A stretch of 60,000 nt of DNA. It comes from Tubiluchus corallicola (taxonomy: Eukaryota; Priapulida; Priapulimorpha; Priapulimorphida; Tubiluchidae). This document shows positions 1 through 14,541 of this stretch, one piece after another. Both the position numbers and the translations under genes were made by a program. Position 1 is the first letter of the stretch; every line of letters starts with the position of its first letter. The stretch is from contig JAQGDQ010000133.1 in the NCBI GenBank assembly GCA_030141605.1, positions 188,001-248,000 on the forward strand, read 5' to 3'. The notes under the pieces were generated by a model. It did no database searches, had not been told where the DNA came from, and saw nothing but the letters and a program-made list of their open reading frames with translations.

Positions 1-353
1 CCAAATAACAAACAGAGGAATTATACACATATACTGCCCCGCCGGGGCCGTGGAATTGAACGTGGAATTTGGGCTATTGTGCTTGCTCTTTTTTGGAGTG
101 ACCCTGACCTCTTTCACGCGCGGTCGTAAACTTTAATTTAATTTTTCAACTAGTTTTCTGCAATATACAAATTTGGTCAAATTGTCCTGCCCGGTGGCGA
201 CAGTAGCAACTGTAGCAGCAGGAAAAACAGCAAAGAGAGCTAAATGCATTGCACGTATGTAAGAGAAGCTAAAAGTTTATTTTATTGATAATGTGATGAT
301 GTATTATAAAAGACACATGTGAGGCGTTATAACTCTTGCGTTATAGCAACAAA

Positions 354-463
354 ACAACAGCAGCAGCAGCAGCAGCAACTGTATAACAGTAACGAAAATG
401 ACAAGAATACCAGTTCAGCAGTACAATCAGCTGCTGCAGCAGCAACAACAACAGCAACAGCAA
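354..463 (+). repeat. (CAG)/(CAA)n tract
   Basis: A (CAG)n run at 354-378 and a CAGCAA-rich stretch at 429-463. The glutamine/alanine frame over it has no domain or splice context and is not called as a gene. Confidence 0.85.
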
Positions 464-3057
464 TACGCACAATCTACTTAAAATGCATGATCTTTTCTCC
501 CTTGTGCACACACATACATTGTGCTGTGATTAAAAGCTTCACGTAGAACACCTCGTACCACAAATCGAGTTTAGAACATGTCACCAAAATGTGGCCTCAA
601 AAGGTCGTTCAAAGCAAACAGTTATGGAAAGCAGAAAGTGCGCCTCCGAGTAGCAGTAGATCCACAGACTTGTGTTTATTACACGCGAAAAGAAAATTGT
701 TAAATGTTACAAATTGTACAGTGGTCAAAATCCCAGGGTTTGCTGTTCCTGGAAAACAATTTTGGCACTAATGCGACGTAGTGCCCATATTTTGCTGACA
801 GAACAGCTGTATATTTGCCCATTTTCTGTGGAAACATATTCATCTAAACATCACAGGCTCTTCAAATTTATCCAGGGATTAGCTTGCCCTCGAATGACAA
901 GATTTTATTACCAGCCATCGGATTGAATTTGCGAAGAGGAAGCGAGTGTACTGATGTTATATGCATAATTTTACAGACAAACATCAATACTGTTGGTAGA
1001 TTGCCATCAATACTGTCACGAATAGTTTTTGTTTGATTACTTTGCTTTTAGCTGGATGTTTATGAATGCATTTAGGCTTCGTCGCTTAAATTGTTAATTT
1101 GGTAAAGAAAAATTTCGTTTTATTTGTAATTAGCATCTATAATTTGGTAACCCAACAGAGATCCTATATGAACTTTTCCAACGTTACAATTTGTATTTTA
1201 TTGCTAATTATAGTCACAAAAGTTCTACTCGTCTACAACTAATTTCGCATTTTTAGGTAATAGCTGAGCATTTAACGGTTTTCTCGGAAAGGTCACGTGG
1301 TTTAGGTGGCTAATATTTTTATGACGTTAATAAAACAGGCGAAACAACAAAATAAAAACAGAAAATTTTATAATTGCAGCAAGAATATGCAGAAATTGTC
1401 AAAAGTTTAGCGAAAAAGTAAAATGAAAAAGTACAAATACAACACTATGTTTTTGCCACATAATGTTTAATAAATTGCCCTTACCAGGTTGAGCTACAAA
1501 TCTAATTCAACAGTATGAAGAAACCAAAAGATTGTAACATTTTGATAAAACGAAGTAAAACACAGTATACATAATTATTAAAAAACGATAGCGATCAAAA
1601 ATATCAGTTAACTTTTCTCTGCAAAAGCTCTTGAAAACTTCAAAAAAGATTTTATTTTTTTCTGTTTTTGCCATTTTTAATTCAGGCTAGATTCCCCCAG
1701 AACCAAAGAATTCAGAAATTCGAATTGTTAAAAGCGAGTAGGCTATTTTCGTAGGTTATGCACTTTGAGTCGTCAGGAACACTTTTCAAGGCAGCACTGC
1801 GCTTTCCAGCAAGATTTGCATGTCCTGCGCAGAAGAAGTGCTCCACAAGGATAATTATTCTTCTTCAAAATGAAAGAGGCAGAGTCAATTAGCTACTATT
1901 GGTATCGTCATTGCTCTACCATAATATTGACCGAGTTGGTCAGAATACTTTCAGCCACTGGTCTGTTGATCAGTTGCTATTGAATCCTCGTGGCAATCGC
2001 AGTGGGCTTCCTACAAGAGCTGCGATTGAAGAAGACACTCGTCATTAACATTCCGAGCGGCTCCTCCTTGTGTTAGAAACCTCTAGATTTAGTGTGTCGA
2101 TCGTGCAAGTTTCTAGAAGTAAAATGCGCTAACAATTCTGTTTTTGCTGTGCGTCCTGAAGGGATTGAAACGAGAGATTTCGTGTATTTTTTGCGCTTTT
2201 TGAAGTTCCCCGATCAAGGTACTACACCTGCGCAGTGCTTCGAACTGACTATTGTTGCTTTCAGAAATGAGACAGCTATAAAATAATGATACTGTTTATT
2301 TCACGAGGGTTCAATTGTTTTTTTGCAGATTTGATTTCGCAAAGTGTTTTCGTTTTCCTTTGCCTGTGTTAAGGTTTTTAGTCTTTGTTACAAAACTGCC
2401 TGAAAATTCAAATCGCATAACTATTGTTTCATATCTCGCAGATATGAGATGTAGGGTCATTTTCACATGGTCTAAATAACGAACGACGATGATGGCTGTG
2501 ACAGCCGTGGTTATGAGGTGAAGGCGATAATAATTGATGATGACTGATAATGTTTTATTCTAGACAATTGTTTTGGAAATTATACAATTTAAAGACGGAA
2601 AAATACGAAGTATAGATAATAGCAGGGGAACATTAATTGTGGTTATTGTTAAATCATTGCGTGCCAAACTTCTATTATCATGACAAGCATTAAATGTCAC
2701 CTGTCAAATTTGCTAATCTTCTAATTTTAGTGAAACAACAATGTACATTAAATACGTTGATAAGTAAATATTACCAGCCTTCGATATTTTGCCAGGATTA
2801 CTTGTTATGATTCTATTTTATTCATGTACTAGGAACTTGCCAAAAAGAAAACTGTCGCTGATGTGTGGTGGAATTGTTTGCCTGAGTATAGTAATTCCTA
2901 TTAAGTACAATCTTGCCAGCGTGAAAAGTAATACTAGCAGATACACTTAATTATATCCAGTCTAGTTATATCCTAATTATATTTTCTAGATTTGTGCTTA
3001 GGTAATTTGTAAAAAGAAAAAAAAACGTATATGTTTGATGCTTTGGCGTATTCAAAA

Positions 3058-3135
3058 GCTAGACTCGAACCTGAGACTGCACAACCGCAAACATGCTTGA
3101 GTTTGCAATGTAGACCGCTAGTGACCAAACCCGGA
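3058..3135 (-). mobile_element. tRNA-derived SINE head
   Basis: On the minus strand, GGTTCGAGTCT fits the B-box consensus and GGTCACTAGCGGTC lies about 45 bp upstream in the A-box position. Pol III-type promoter spacing without a foldable tRNA suggests a SINE relic. Confidence 0.45.
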
Positions 3136-6100
3136 ATTAATTAATTAATCAAATTACCTTTAGAAAACCATTTGTTTTTACAGTGTACGGTATGCACCCA
3201 TAAATTCTTTCAGTTCGGTAGCTGAGCTAATCAATTAACGAGTTTTTCTGATCACATATCTGATATCTGGTTAGTCAATCAAGTAGATTGATCAGGTTTT
3301 CTTATCACGTTTAGTTGATACAAGATCGTTTGTCCTTTTATTAAGCTCGTGCTTGGTGTATTAATTTGATAACCAGCTGGAATGAAACCCGTCGGAACCC
3401 AGCTCAGTAAATGTTTCCAAAATTGCAGCGAATACTCTTGACAGAAATTGTTCGAACAAAATGTAATGGCAAGAAATAATTTTTTTGCAGGAGTACAGAA
3501 TCGAGATAATAACTAGTTTGTTTGTTTCTTTTCGAAGTATAAAAATTGTACAAATCAGGACTTACTAAGAACAGGAAAGGGGCGGAGGCGATAAACGTAC
3601 TTTGTTGAATTAGCTAACCATTGCCATTCAAAATTAGATTAACAGTATGTAGAGAACTATGCAGGAACTTAGTACATGCATTGATTAATTCATAAAATAC
3701 GAGCAATTTAGAGTAGTTACACTAATTACGCAGTAATTTTTGTCTACACCTAAACATTTCAAGTGCTGAGTTAGAATGTTTACAACTCATATATAATATA
3801 TGGTATCACATGCGGAAATTCAACTGCAATGAGCACAGAATTTTTGTATATGTAACAAACTAATACATAATTATATGACTAAAGGAATAGTCTGTAAAGT
3901 ACAAATTAGCTAGCAAATAGATTAGCTAACTAATTTCAAGACTAATTACCCTGTAGTAGCTTTCATTAAAATTAACTACGCAAATTAGATACTTAATCAT
4001 TATCTCATAGTAAAACCGTCATTACCTTGCAAAAAGCTCAAGTGAGTTCGCTATATAGTGAAAACCAAAACTTACATTATTGCATATATATTTATCCAGT
4101 TTTTTTAGTAGTAATTAGCATGTTGGTAATATTAACTTTAGCTTTTTTTGAAATGTACTTGCTGCGTATATGGAAGCGTAAAATATTAATACTAAAAAAC
4201 ACAGAGTTTTTGACAGTTTTCTTAAAAGTAATGTGAAATAGAGTGAAATGGGAGACTAGCACGTCGTTAATGAAATTCGTGCAGCGACTAGCGATGAAAT
4301 AATGTTTTTGTTTGCTCATTATTATTGTTCAGTCGTTTGTAAAGAACACCGAGGCGCTAATGAACCATCTAGAATCCTATCGTACAACGGAATGCGTGTG
4401 GACGAAGCTTGCACCTATAGTTGCTCTGCCATACCTTCTTAATCTAATACATGAACGTAGTTCTACTTCTTCATGATTTTAGTTTTGTTGGTGTATATTT
4501 AAATAATGTACAGAACTATGTTTATTATAAGTTATCGGCAAATCAGGCGTATTGAATTATTACTGATACTGTTTTGCAGTAAGCTGCAGCTTGTCTAAGC
4601 CAGTCCGTATTACCACGGTGTAAAGGGTGCCTATCGAGGAAAACAAAACTAAATTCCTAAAACAGTTTGCATTCTAGCAAATTTGTGAGCTTGAGTTTCT
4701 TTTCTCATATTATCGTGTTTCTTCTCAGCTACTCCGTTTTCCAAAATTCTTTCCCTATTTTTTATTTGCGTAATGTTTTGTACACTGATGGGCACCCTCT
4801 TTTCTTCGCAATACGTGCTGTAGAATGTGTTTTAAAGCCTCGTAGAATCTGCACCAGTTTGTGTTTTGAAAGTCAACTTTGTGCATTAATCCGATAAAAT
4901 TTCTCTTCCTTAGTATCACACGGAGATATGATTATGGATGCACAAAATTTGCGTGTGGTGTAAAATAACAAGAATGTGAAAATAATCCCAAGAAGTGCAA
5001 GAAGAAGGCGTCTCTATCGTATAGTATTATATATATGATATATAGAAGTATAGTATTATCTGTTGACATGACGAACACAAATGATGTAGAAGGAGTGGTA
5101 TCTGAACCAGTCATACTCTGCTACTGTGCATCTGTGGATGATTTGACAGATATGGCTTATTTCGATATTCAAAAAGTAAGTAAATAATTGTTAGCGTATG
5201 AATAATCAAAAGTTTATAACACAATTAAAATTTAGTTAAAAATTAATAATGAGATTTGTATTGCATTCTGTAGTTTGCAACCACATCATTGTTAACAATA
5301 TTTCATGTTGCTGTTATTTGTTCTTATTTTTGTGGTTTTTGTTGTTTCTGCTACTGTAATTGCAACTGTTATTTCTTGTAGTTGTTGTCGTCACGTTTTT
5401 TGTCGTTACTGCTGTCATTGGGTTTGTCATTGTCACGGCTCTGTTACCAGCTGCCAGTGTGTCAAGTAATTTTGTTGCAACAGTAGGTACCATTTTTAAA
5501 TTCTTTGTTATGATGTAGCGGTAACGTCGAACTCACGCACTCCTTGACGGAAAGCGGACCCGTTTATCGCTAGTCTGTACTGTGTGGTCCTAGCTAAAAT
5601 ATTTAAGTTATTCATTGTAGGTGTGTACGCTACTTGGTAATTATGTAATTTTGTTACTGTTTTCGTTATGTAACTACATGAGTGGCATGCGTGATGATGT
5701 GCAGTTACAGATTTTCAAGGGACGCGGCTATAAAATTAACTTCTTCAGTGAACTCAGTCAACATATTTTCGTTGTTTAGCTGATATTACATAAATTAGGA
5801 ATTGTCTGGCAGTGATGGAGCTTTATTACAATAATTGGAACTCCATGAAAAGCCCTCAGGAAAATGATGAATGTCTCGGTTTGTTATATGTGTATTTCAG
5901 CATCACGTGGAACATTACGAGGGCGGTATGCGGCAAGGCCGTATGCAGAAATGTCGAGCAACCGTGAACATCCCATGTAGTGTTGTATTTAGAGATTAAT
6001 AACGCCTTTATGGAATAATAACGCCTCAGTAGCTAGTGTTGATAAAATCCTTATTCCTTGACTTTGTATAAAAACGTCTAAATCGATTGACAGATCGACA

Positions 6101-6569
6101 GGCCACGAGTTTTACGTTTTGCTGAATTGGAGATAGACGTAATCGTGTGTAGCTGGATGTATTTGCAGAATTCCTGATAGAATGTTAAATGATTCGCAGA
6201 AATTTGCATATCTGTCAGAGCCATAACGTATCAAGATGAAATCTTTCCGGGAATTGATATGTCTGAATTAAAATATACGAGAATAAAATATTGTTGCGTT
6301 TCTCTGAAAACTGATAAGCTGAATGATTAAATGATGGAGACCGATTTAGTCGTCAAGAAGTCTCATTCATATGCACAGTACGAGGATTGTGATTAATAAT
6401 TTGTGATTACAAATTGAAAATAACGACAAAGAAATTTTTCTACCCAAAACAATTGCAGAAAGGTGGAAATGTGTTGCACGTCCAAAAATAGAATCCTTAC
6501 AGCTAATTTGCTAGTAATAGGCAGACAAGGTGGTAAACGTTAGTCCTTTTTGAAGCGAGTAATGCAGTA

Positions 6570-6650
6570 ATTAACAGGGAATCAATTTTCTAGCAGAGAA
6601 TTCTATAATTAGAAGTCTGGGGGAAAAAGACGGATTTATAGACAGTTATT
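6570..6650. repeat. Dispersed repeat, copy 1
   Basis: TTAACAGGGAATCAATTTTCTAG... down to GGATTTATAGACAGTTAT is similar to 14461-14541 (TTAACAGGGAAACAATTTTTTGCTAG...GATTTACAAGCAGCTGTT). Unclassified. Confidence 0.5.
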
Positions 6651-6867
6651 CTAGAAATTAATATCCATGGAGAAGCAGCAGAAAAACCAAGTATTGTGAA
6701 CAATCTCTGACCGAAGATGAGAGGATCTAAGGGCATTTTCCAAATAAAATAAAATAAACTTAAGGTAGCGATAAAAGAGGCATAACATAGCATCTGGGCG
6801 TCGGTAAGCAAGGAATTGCTAGATTTACCCCAAATCAGACCCAACAAGAGGTACTATACGATTATGT

Positions 6868-6923
6868 AATCTGTCAAGTGGTTTAAGGCAAAAAGATGTT
6901 CGAGGCACTAGTTCAATGTTCCA
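6868..6923 (+). mobile_element. tRNA-like SINE head
   Basis: CTGTCAAGTGGTTTAAGGC resembles the A box and D arm of a Leu/Ser tRNA, and TAGTTCAATGTTCC the B box with one inserted base. Confidence 0.4.
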
Positions 6924-8118
6924 CGCTACTGCAGTATTCCATGCAAGATCGAACAGGAGATTTGCAACGTTAAAATACAGTATTATCTAATCTGCAACTC
7001 GAGTTCGATATAGGCACCCGAAATAGTTAGAAAAGTGGTTATTTGCGCAATTAAAGCTCCAAAACGAAATTGCAGGAAAAACACAAAGTGCACTAAACAC
7101 TTCTTCGGCAAAAATACAACATGGATCGGTGAGGATGATAGACTTCTTTTTAAACACACCTTTGTATGACTAAACTTAATTCAATCAAATCTAAGAGCTT
7201 TTGACAAATGATTTATTGACTGTAAGTCAACATCCAGCAAAAAGTAGATTGTTATAGCAGGACTGGGATCTTGCTATTTATCAAAGATAATCATCCTATT
7301 CTAAAATAAAGTATTGACCCAGTGGAAGTCGGATGTATACTCTATATACAACCTTATTCCGTTTCTGGATAAAAGTCTGGTGGTAGTGTGGCAGAATAAA
7401 ATGTGCTGACGCAATTTCCGCAGCGGTTGTCTTTCGTTTGCTAACCTGGTTTAGCATTGTTTAACTTCGCAGCCAAGCTTGCCACACTGCCTTGACTATT
7501 TAGCTCGAATGAGGATGTATATGGAACCAAATATTGCTAAGGAGATTTCAGCCTAGCTTGCAATGTGCGATTAACGTAAAAAAATGACGTATATAATCGG
7601 AAGCAAAGCTTATGGCTTAGGAGCTGCTTTGTAACAGAACTTTGTGAGAAAGGTAGGTGGCTCCACACAGCGGCGGTATTGATTATCACTCGTTATTGAC
7701 AAATGCACATTTACGTGGCTGCTACAAATCGGCGAGTTGCCTTAAACTTTTTTGATTTTTTTTTCAAGATTATACGCGAACAGTAGAAAATAAATTGCCA
7801 AATTGTAAGATAAATGTTCTTTTACAAAAATAACTTCGTGGCTGCTATACAGTCATCTTAAGTGCGAAACAAACATATTTCTTAACAAATTTTGGCTGAT
7901 GTACCAACAAACAATCAATGATTGCCATAATAACGAAATAGCAAACAATAATTTTTTAACTTGCTTATTTTATGTTATGGATGTTGTGTTGTTTTTCAAT
8001 ATTCACTATTCTTCAACCAGTATACAAGAAAAACTCAATCTTTCGCACTTTTTTCCTATGGGAAAATGTCCACTGGCCAAAATAGTACCAATATGAATGC
8101 GATTGGAATTCTGCATTC

Positions 8119-8172
8119 CTGGTCCACCCCAATCCCCTGGTCCACCCTCAGCCAAATTTGGTTCACCCTTAA
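8119..8172 (+). repeat. Short imperfect repeat of TGGTCCACCC
   Basis: Three spaced copies, the last TGGTTCACCC. No gene context. Confidence 0.6.
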
Positions 8173-9398
8173 GTGGACTTCGAATAGCACTGAACTACAG
8201 TAACTATTAAACAGTGGCTCAAACGAACCACGTAGACATTCATGTGTAGCCGAACCAGGGATAACCTAAGTTGAATAAACGGCTGCGTTTCTTTCGCGGA
8301 TATACCTGGGATAAAAAACAATACATTCGCTAAATGTTATTGGACAAGTTTCGATTAAGCCACGCCTTCAAGCGCCCTGTCCAAGTTGTAGTGAATGTGT
8401 TTTCACGTTGGAAAATACCGTGAATGCATGCAGCTGCATCGCTTGCGTAGTGTAATAATTATAGCCTTCCTACGTTATACGATACGAACGTAAAATGATA
8501 ATAAATATTAGCAATAATAGTTAATTATTAAAAATATTTACAATTGTGTTTTACTTTTTTGTAATAATTTTTTGGAAATTAGACGGCATGAGAGTGCATG
8601 CGTTGCATGTATGGACTGCACACCATTGAAATGTGTAATCAGTGTTCAGTGAATATATAGACTGCAATTGTAATTTTCTGTCATTTTTTCACAAATGTCT
8701 CAGTAGTGGCAGCTATTATTGCCTCTTTTATGGACCAATAATTACTAGGAATAACAGGAGTCAGTTACACAGTCAACTGATTCAGAAGTTGACATGTATC
8801 ACTTTGTTTGCATTGAAGTAGCCTTGGAAACTCATTGTCAACAAAATCTGCGACAATGGGCTCAAGTAAACCCCGCGATATTTACTCTGATTCCTGGCCT
8901 TCTTTTTTTGTTCACGTCTTGGATAAGACCTTTAACAAGATGTTATAGAACAGCGTTTCTTACTTTGTGAAATTTAGCACCAGCGGTTTTTTAATATTAC
9001 TCAGCAAATGGACGGACTGCAAAGAACCCAAACCGCAGCTTTGACTCATAAATGTAGCATTTACCCTCGCATTCACTCCAGGCAGCGAAGTCATTAACAT
9101 ATCTTCATTAGTTCTAATAGCATTCAACATCAGCTATTTTAGATACTACCCAAGATGGAGGGACAGCAACCAAAAATGTTTGACTTAGATGTTGCTTTTC
9201 ATTTTTTTTATTTATATTAGGCAAAGGCAACGTTGATTTAAGATAATCGTTCTTTTCATATTTGGTACCAACTTTTTAGATAATACTCCCAGTTGACCTG
9301 TACCCAAAGGAAGCAGAAATTATGACATTGGATTTTTGACCCCTTTATACCCATTGAACTTCAATGACGTGTAGTCTTAGGAAAGCTTTTTAATACGT

Positions 9399-9520
9399 AC
9401 CAACCAACTAACTAAGAAAGTAACCAAACGTCCAACCGACTAACGGGCCAAACAAACTAACAAACGGAAGAACGAACGAACGAATAAACAAACAAATAAG
9501 CAAGCAAACGAACAAATTAA
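9399..9520 (+). repeat. Degenerate (AACN)n tetranucleotide tract
   Basis: About 120 bp built from AACC, AACT, AACG and AACA-type tetramers. Confidence 0.85.
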
Positions 9521-10457
9521 ATGCAGTAGGTGATTACAGAAAGGCAATAGATGATCATGACTGCCATTTCAGTTGGCAAAGCAGTTTGCTTGGTAACACG
9601 AATTTGCTGTTCTTTGTAAAAAGATTCTTTTTCTGATACTCAGGCATCCACTTGCTATTTAGCAAAGCTCCTTGAACTGAGAATCTCTTTTGATACGTTG
9701 ATTTATTTGTTGAGAACGACTTTAAATAAACACAACTCTGCTGGCAGAAAGCATTTACGGGCTTATGGGTTTATGCAAATTTAAACCGCGAGCCTGCAGT
9801 AGTTATTGTTGAATCAGTTAATTGCTTGTTTATGCGCAGTTTCAAGTTTTGACCGCAGGGCTTACTCGTAAGCAGGAATTAGCAGCTTTGGCTTCTCCAG
9901 ATTATAAACAAATGTCTAACCATGCACAGGAGTTAATCTTCTGGAGGATGTTGTATGATGCGCTTTTACTCCTTCAGTCAGACATTCGCGCATAGTTGGA
10001 GCCAGAATATAATTTGAAATTAAGGAGATTCTTGTTAGTTGGGAATGTACATCCGATCACCACGCACAAATGGAATGATGATGTTACGAACATAACACAG
10101 CCATTTATTTGGAAAGTTTCAGCTTGTTTACCAGCCACTTCAGTACAGTCGGAGAACAACAAAACAGAACGGATTTAATAAACAGCAAAAATGTAAGCAA
10201 AAACGATTAGAATCTTAAAAAGTTAAGGCCTAATAATTAGAAATAAAATAATATTACCAACCACGAAGAATCTCTTCTGCTTTGTTGTGTTTTTTAGACC
10301 GCACTTGCTCAAGGACAGCTGGAAAAGCAATCGTCAAAGCACGAATAAATTGCGGTGTTATGTACATATTCATAACATCGTTAGTGCTCGTGAAATTAGG
10401 AGTTCATAAATTTATGCCGCGTAGGAGAACAAAGAAGGGTAACGTGGGAAAAGCATC

Positions 10458-11315
10458 CTGGGCTGGCTCTGCCGCTAGGCAAACTAGATCGGTTGCCTAG
10501 GCCGCAAATTTTGGGAGGCGCCAAATTCTGGAAGTAATTCTTTAATTTTTAAGTTTAGCTTTAGCATAACTACTGTTACTTTAATTGCACAACGTTACTT
10601 TAATTTAATGAAGCGAACTGCTTGCCTAATTTTCCTGGCAAAATTATATGATTTATCGACGCTAACACGGAGCTGTCTTCCCCCAGCAAAACACTTTTGT
10701 TTTACCTGGCTTCCTAAGATTACGCAGACATTACTGGCGCACTCGTATAAGAAAACAGTTTCCTGCGTTAACATTTATCTAATTATGGCAGACAAATCTA
10801 TAAGAATAGAAGCCTTTAGGAGTGTAATAGGAACGAAAGGTAAAAAAGCTGGCGGACAACGAGCAGCAAAACGATTCGCTAATGACTTATTTGCAACCTG
10901 ACTAGAGTTATAGTTGTGAATATGAGAAAACTAGAGAATGGATTTATGTAAAAAGAAGTTAAAATTTTCTGATAAAAGTCTGAGTGAAAATCTAGCCAAG
11001 AGTGTGCATAAATGAAGGATGTGCAGCAGAAACTGTAGAAATTTTTATTGCTCCCGAAGACTCAGGATTTACAATAGTGTCATAAATTCAATTTTAAATG
11101 AAATCAACACTAGCTGTAGATAGGTAATTAACTACAGTTAATTAGTGCACTATAATACATGTATAAACCTAATGCACAGGTAGCATTATACTTTATTGTA
11201 TGCAACAGAAATTGTTGCGGTGGGGTGCATGGGAACCGTTGGGAAGGCGTTGACAGTTGAGGAGAGTGCGCTAAAAATACTTTGCTTAGGGTGTCAATAC
11301 CTGGAGCCGGCCCTG
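10458..11315. mobile_element. Probable non-autonomous hAT-like element, about 858 bp
   Basis: Starts CTGGGCTGGCTCT and ends with a sequence whose complement is CAGGGCCGGCTCC (10 of 13 match). Inside the left end is the GGTTGCCTAGGCCGCAAATTTTGG stretch shared by many hAT derivatives. No clean target duplication is visible. A 97-codon frame inside is not recognisable as transposase. Confidence 0.55.
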
Positions 11316-13333
11316 ATTAAGCTTGCAGAAGATTCCGAAGGAGGTTAATGTTAGAATCTCCTCTTACTAAATGTATGATTAACTTTGGTAGTAGCATTAT
11401 CTTCAGCAGCTCAGTATGTAAAAAGCTGCTCTCAACTATCCAAACAGTCAAGCGAGTTATTAAAATGCGTTAAGCGTATTATCAAGAGGAATCCAGTAAA
11501 GTTACTCACCGACTAAAAATAAGTTAATGAATAAAATAATAAAAAAATCATATTAAATTACACATACTATTAAACATATTAAAACATAATAAACATGCCT
11601 TATTAAAATATTCTCGCTTTCTGCAGACTTTTGGCCTACAGCTTATAAGGCTTCGCATGATTAGATAATTTATTTATTACTCATAGAGTTTGAGTGCAAT
11701 GTGCAAGCGTTTCTAGCAACATCAAACCAAGGCTTAAATAAGTTATCAGAGAAACACAGAGCAACAAAATTTTTTTTTTAAAATTTTGAAAAGTTATTTT
11801 TCAAACGTTTTATTTTTGGATTGATAAACTTGGATTGAAGCTGGACCCCTGTATTAACGCAAATTTTTCTAACCGACAATTTTTAATAAAAACAGGCTAG
11901 ACCTTGGCAAATGTTTGAGCTGGAGACTAGAGCCGAAAAGGTTTTCCAACATGATACGCAGTTGGAAGGGTGCTATTTTTCTTCTGTAAATAGATTGTCA
12001 GTAAGATAGCACTTTTTGCTGCACCACATGCGAATATGTCAGACACCATGTGCAGCACAGGCAATATGGATCGTCTGATTCAGTCTACCCACAATGCATT
12101 GCACGAGCATGATGAAGCCCGTGTAGTCCATTATAGCCAAATCGAGCAGCCAGTTCTGTAGAAGTCGCACTAGAATTGTGTTTTGTTAGTGGTAAAGGAA
12201 CGTTTAACCTGCATCATTCATTCGTTAATTGATCAGTAAACATGTGAAGATGTGTGTACTGTTAGTGATATAAATGCAGCAGTGAAATCGGCCATGTCAC
12301 ACCAGGTTTGTATGCTTAGCGTCTTTAAATTAATGTCACGTGACCTCAAGGGTGTACAGGATTGGGCCTCCAACCTAGCACACTTGCAATGATGCACACT
12401 GAGTAAATTATAACTGTTTTTGATTACACATATCGAAAATTTGGGTAGCTGCTCCAGGAAGTACTACAGGGAATTGTCTTTTTTCCGAGACTATTTATTT
12501 TTGTATAGGTGAATGTTTGAAAATATTGTACACCGTATTGTATGCTGACATTCACAGACGATCATGTCATCAGACAAAGTTCATTTGCCCCCTCAGATCT
12601 GTAGCAGCTAGGCGTTCAGTGTGGCTTCGTTTAAAGGAAAACGAGATGATTGTTTATACTCAATCTCATTTTAATTTACTGTCCAAAATATACGTTTTCT
12701 TGCCTATAAAAGTTAGCAATTGTTTCTTATATTTGAATAATTAGCTTAGAAAGTTAATTAACGGTAACCGAACACAGCTATTGCTTACGTCAGAAACTAA
12801 CTACAGTTTGTACGATAACAGGCATCTTCCCTTGCGCGTCAAGCATTTTTGCACAAGTTTTACAGTACTGCTTAAACGTGTGATGTCACGAAAATGGGCT
12901 CTACGTCATGTGACGTCAGAAACTAACACAGCAGTTCATGATCATGGTTATCACGGTGCCGCCTTTTATTTGTGACATGTGAACCTCGCGTAGCTTTTAA
13001 AGTTTAAGGAAATTTGGGTATCCGAGATAATTATTATTTAACCTAAGCTTTGATTCAAAATAAGCTATTGCAGTTTTCAGTATTTTAGGGCATTCTTTAT
13101 TCTGAATCAACGTTGACACAATCGTCCAGTTTACTTTTAAGCCATATTTGCCTAAACTAAGCATGCCACACATGGTTTATATTTAATTACTCTTCTCTTT
13201 GTCATCGCCTTTGTGGCATCATGAGGCACCTTAATTACCGTTGCACGTAGCGCATGATGACTTTTTAGGTAATGAATAATGATCCTAATCTCGAAGCTTT
13301 GGTCGGTGAAACTAATTAATATGATTCGACTGT

Positions 13334-13440
13334 GCTGCTGCTGATGCTGCTGCTGCTGATGATGATAATGATGAGGGAGCGACGATGATGACGATGATGA
13401 TAATGATGTCGTTGGTATGATAATAATGATAATGGTAATG
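13334..13440 (+). repeat. (TGC)/(GAT)n tract
   Basis: TGCTGC followed by imperfect GATGAT/AATGAT repeats. Confidence 0.85.
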
Positions 13441-13819
13441 TCAGATAATTAGCAATTATTTATAGCGATATAATTAAAGCTTACCATGAGCTGGTGTCGT
13501 AGAGAGCCCCAACGTCACTTAATATTGCAGACTGCAGCTTTTAGTTAGCAAAAATGCTAACGTTCATTTTGTAGTTATTCCAGTTTTATTGTTCAGAGAA
13601 TATTATGAGAAATTTAATTAAAGATAATATAGCATTTAGCGGAGGTTTATGGATTATCAAAGTGCGCGAAAGTTGTTTTTCCAGGACGTGTACATTTTTC
13701 TTCAGCTTGGTAAATCACCAGAGGTAACATGATCGAGGAAACGTATAGAGGCAGTTTTCTAGGCAGTCACCCATGCCAGTTCCCGACCGAGCTCGGAATT
13801 TCGAATTTCGGAATTTCGA

Positions 13820-13895
13820 AGCTGCCAGTTTCGAACTCATGATTGCAATCACTAATGCTTGTCTGCCGTCCGAAATGTAAACCACTCAGCCGCTG
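13820..13895 (-). mobile_element. tRNA-like SINE head
   Basis: The minus strand contains AGCGGCTGAGTGGTTTAC (A box) and, about 45 bp on, GAGTTCGAAACTGG (B box). The T arm does not pair, so it is a relic and not a tRNA gene. Confidence 0.45.
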
Positions 13896-14460
13896 AACTT
13901 ATTGACCTCGCTATAACGCGTTCCATCGCCCTAAATTGTTCTATCGTCCAACGTATTTTAGCTTCTTTGAAACGCTTTGTACAAGATATTTACCAAATGG
14001 ACTAACTAATAAGGAGCTTTAAAATTTTTCGAAGCCTCAGTTGTCGTATCGGAAAATATTTAAAAACACGCATGCGTAATAGGCATGTTTGTTGATTGAT
14101 TACAGGCTGTTTATTTATGAGGAAGGCCTAACTAGATCATCAACACTAGAGCTAGGTGTAATAACACGATTACGTAATCTTTCATACTTCGTTAATCACA
14201 CTCAACATATTACATAATTGCAGAAAGTATGCAACTGCAATTACTCTAACATGTATTGATTCAACCTGGCGTATTGACACAATGTTAAAGGGAAATGACA
14301 GGGTTTGAATGTGAGTTCGCAAAATTTGTAATTGTGGTAAAACATCCGCGGCGAAACGAAACATCTTGGTTTTTTGATCGTCTGAGGACACCAATACAAA
14401 AGTCTCAAATAAGGCCAGTGGCCATTAGCTAACGTTCTCTTTGAAAGAGCTGAGGTTTTA

Positions 14461-14541
14461 GTTAACAGGGAAACAATTTTTTGCTAGATAATTTTACAGA
14501 CAAGAAGTTCGTTGGAGAAACTTGATTTACAAGCAGCTGTT
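14461..14541. repeat. Dispersed repeat, copy 2
   Basis: Partner of 6570-6650. A weaker relative appears near 18560-18610 (AACTAGGTTTATAAGCAGCC). Confidence 0.5.

Noticed and set aside
319-546. Glutamine/alanine-rich frame as a gene
   Set aside because: Driven by CAG/CAA repeats, no homologous context.
10608-10901. Transposase fragment in the 858-bp element
   Set aside because: The 97-codon frame shows no hAT dimerisation, zinc-finger or catalytic motif.
13820-13895. Functional tRNA-Ser/Leu gene
   Set aside because: Boxes A and B are present, but the stems cannot form.
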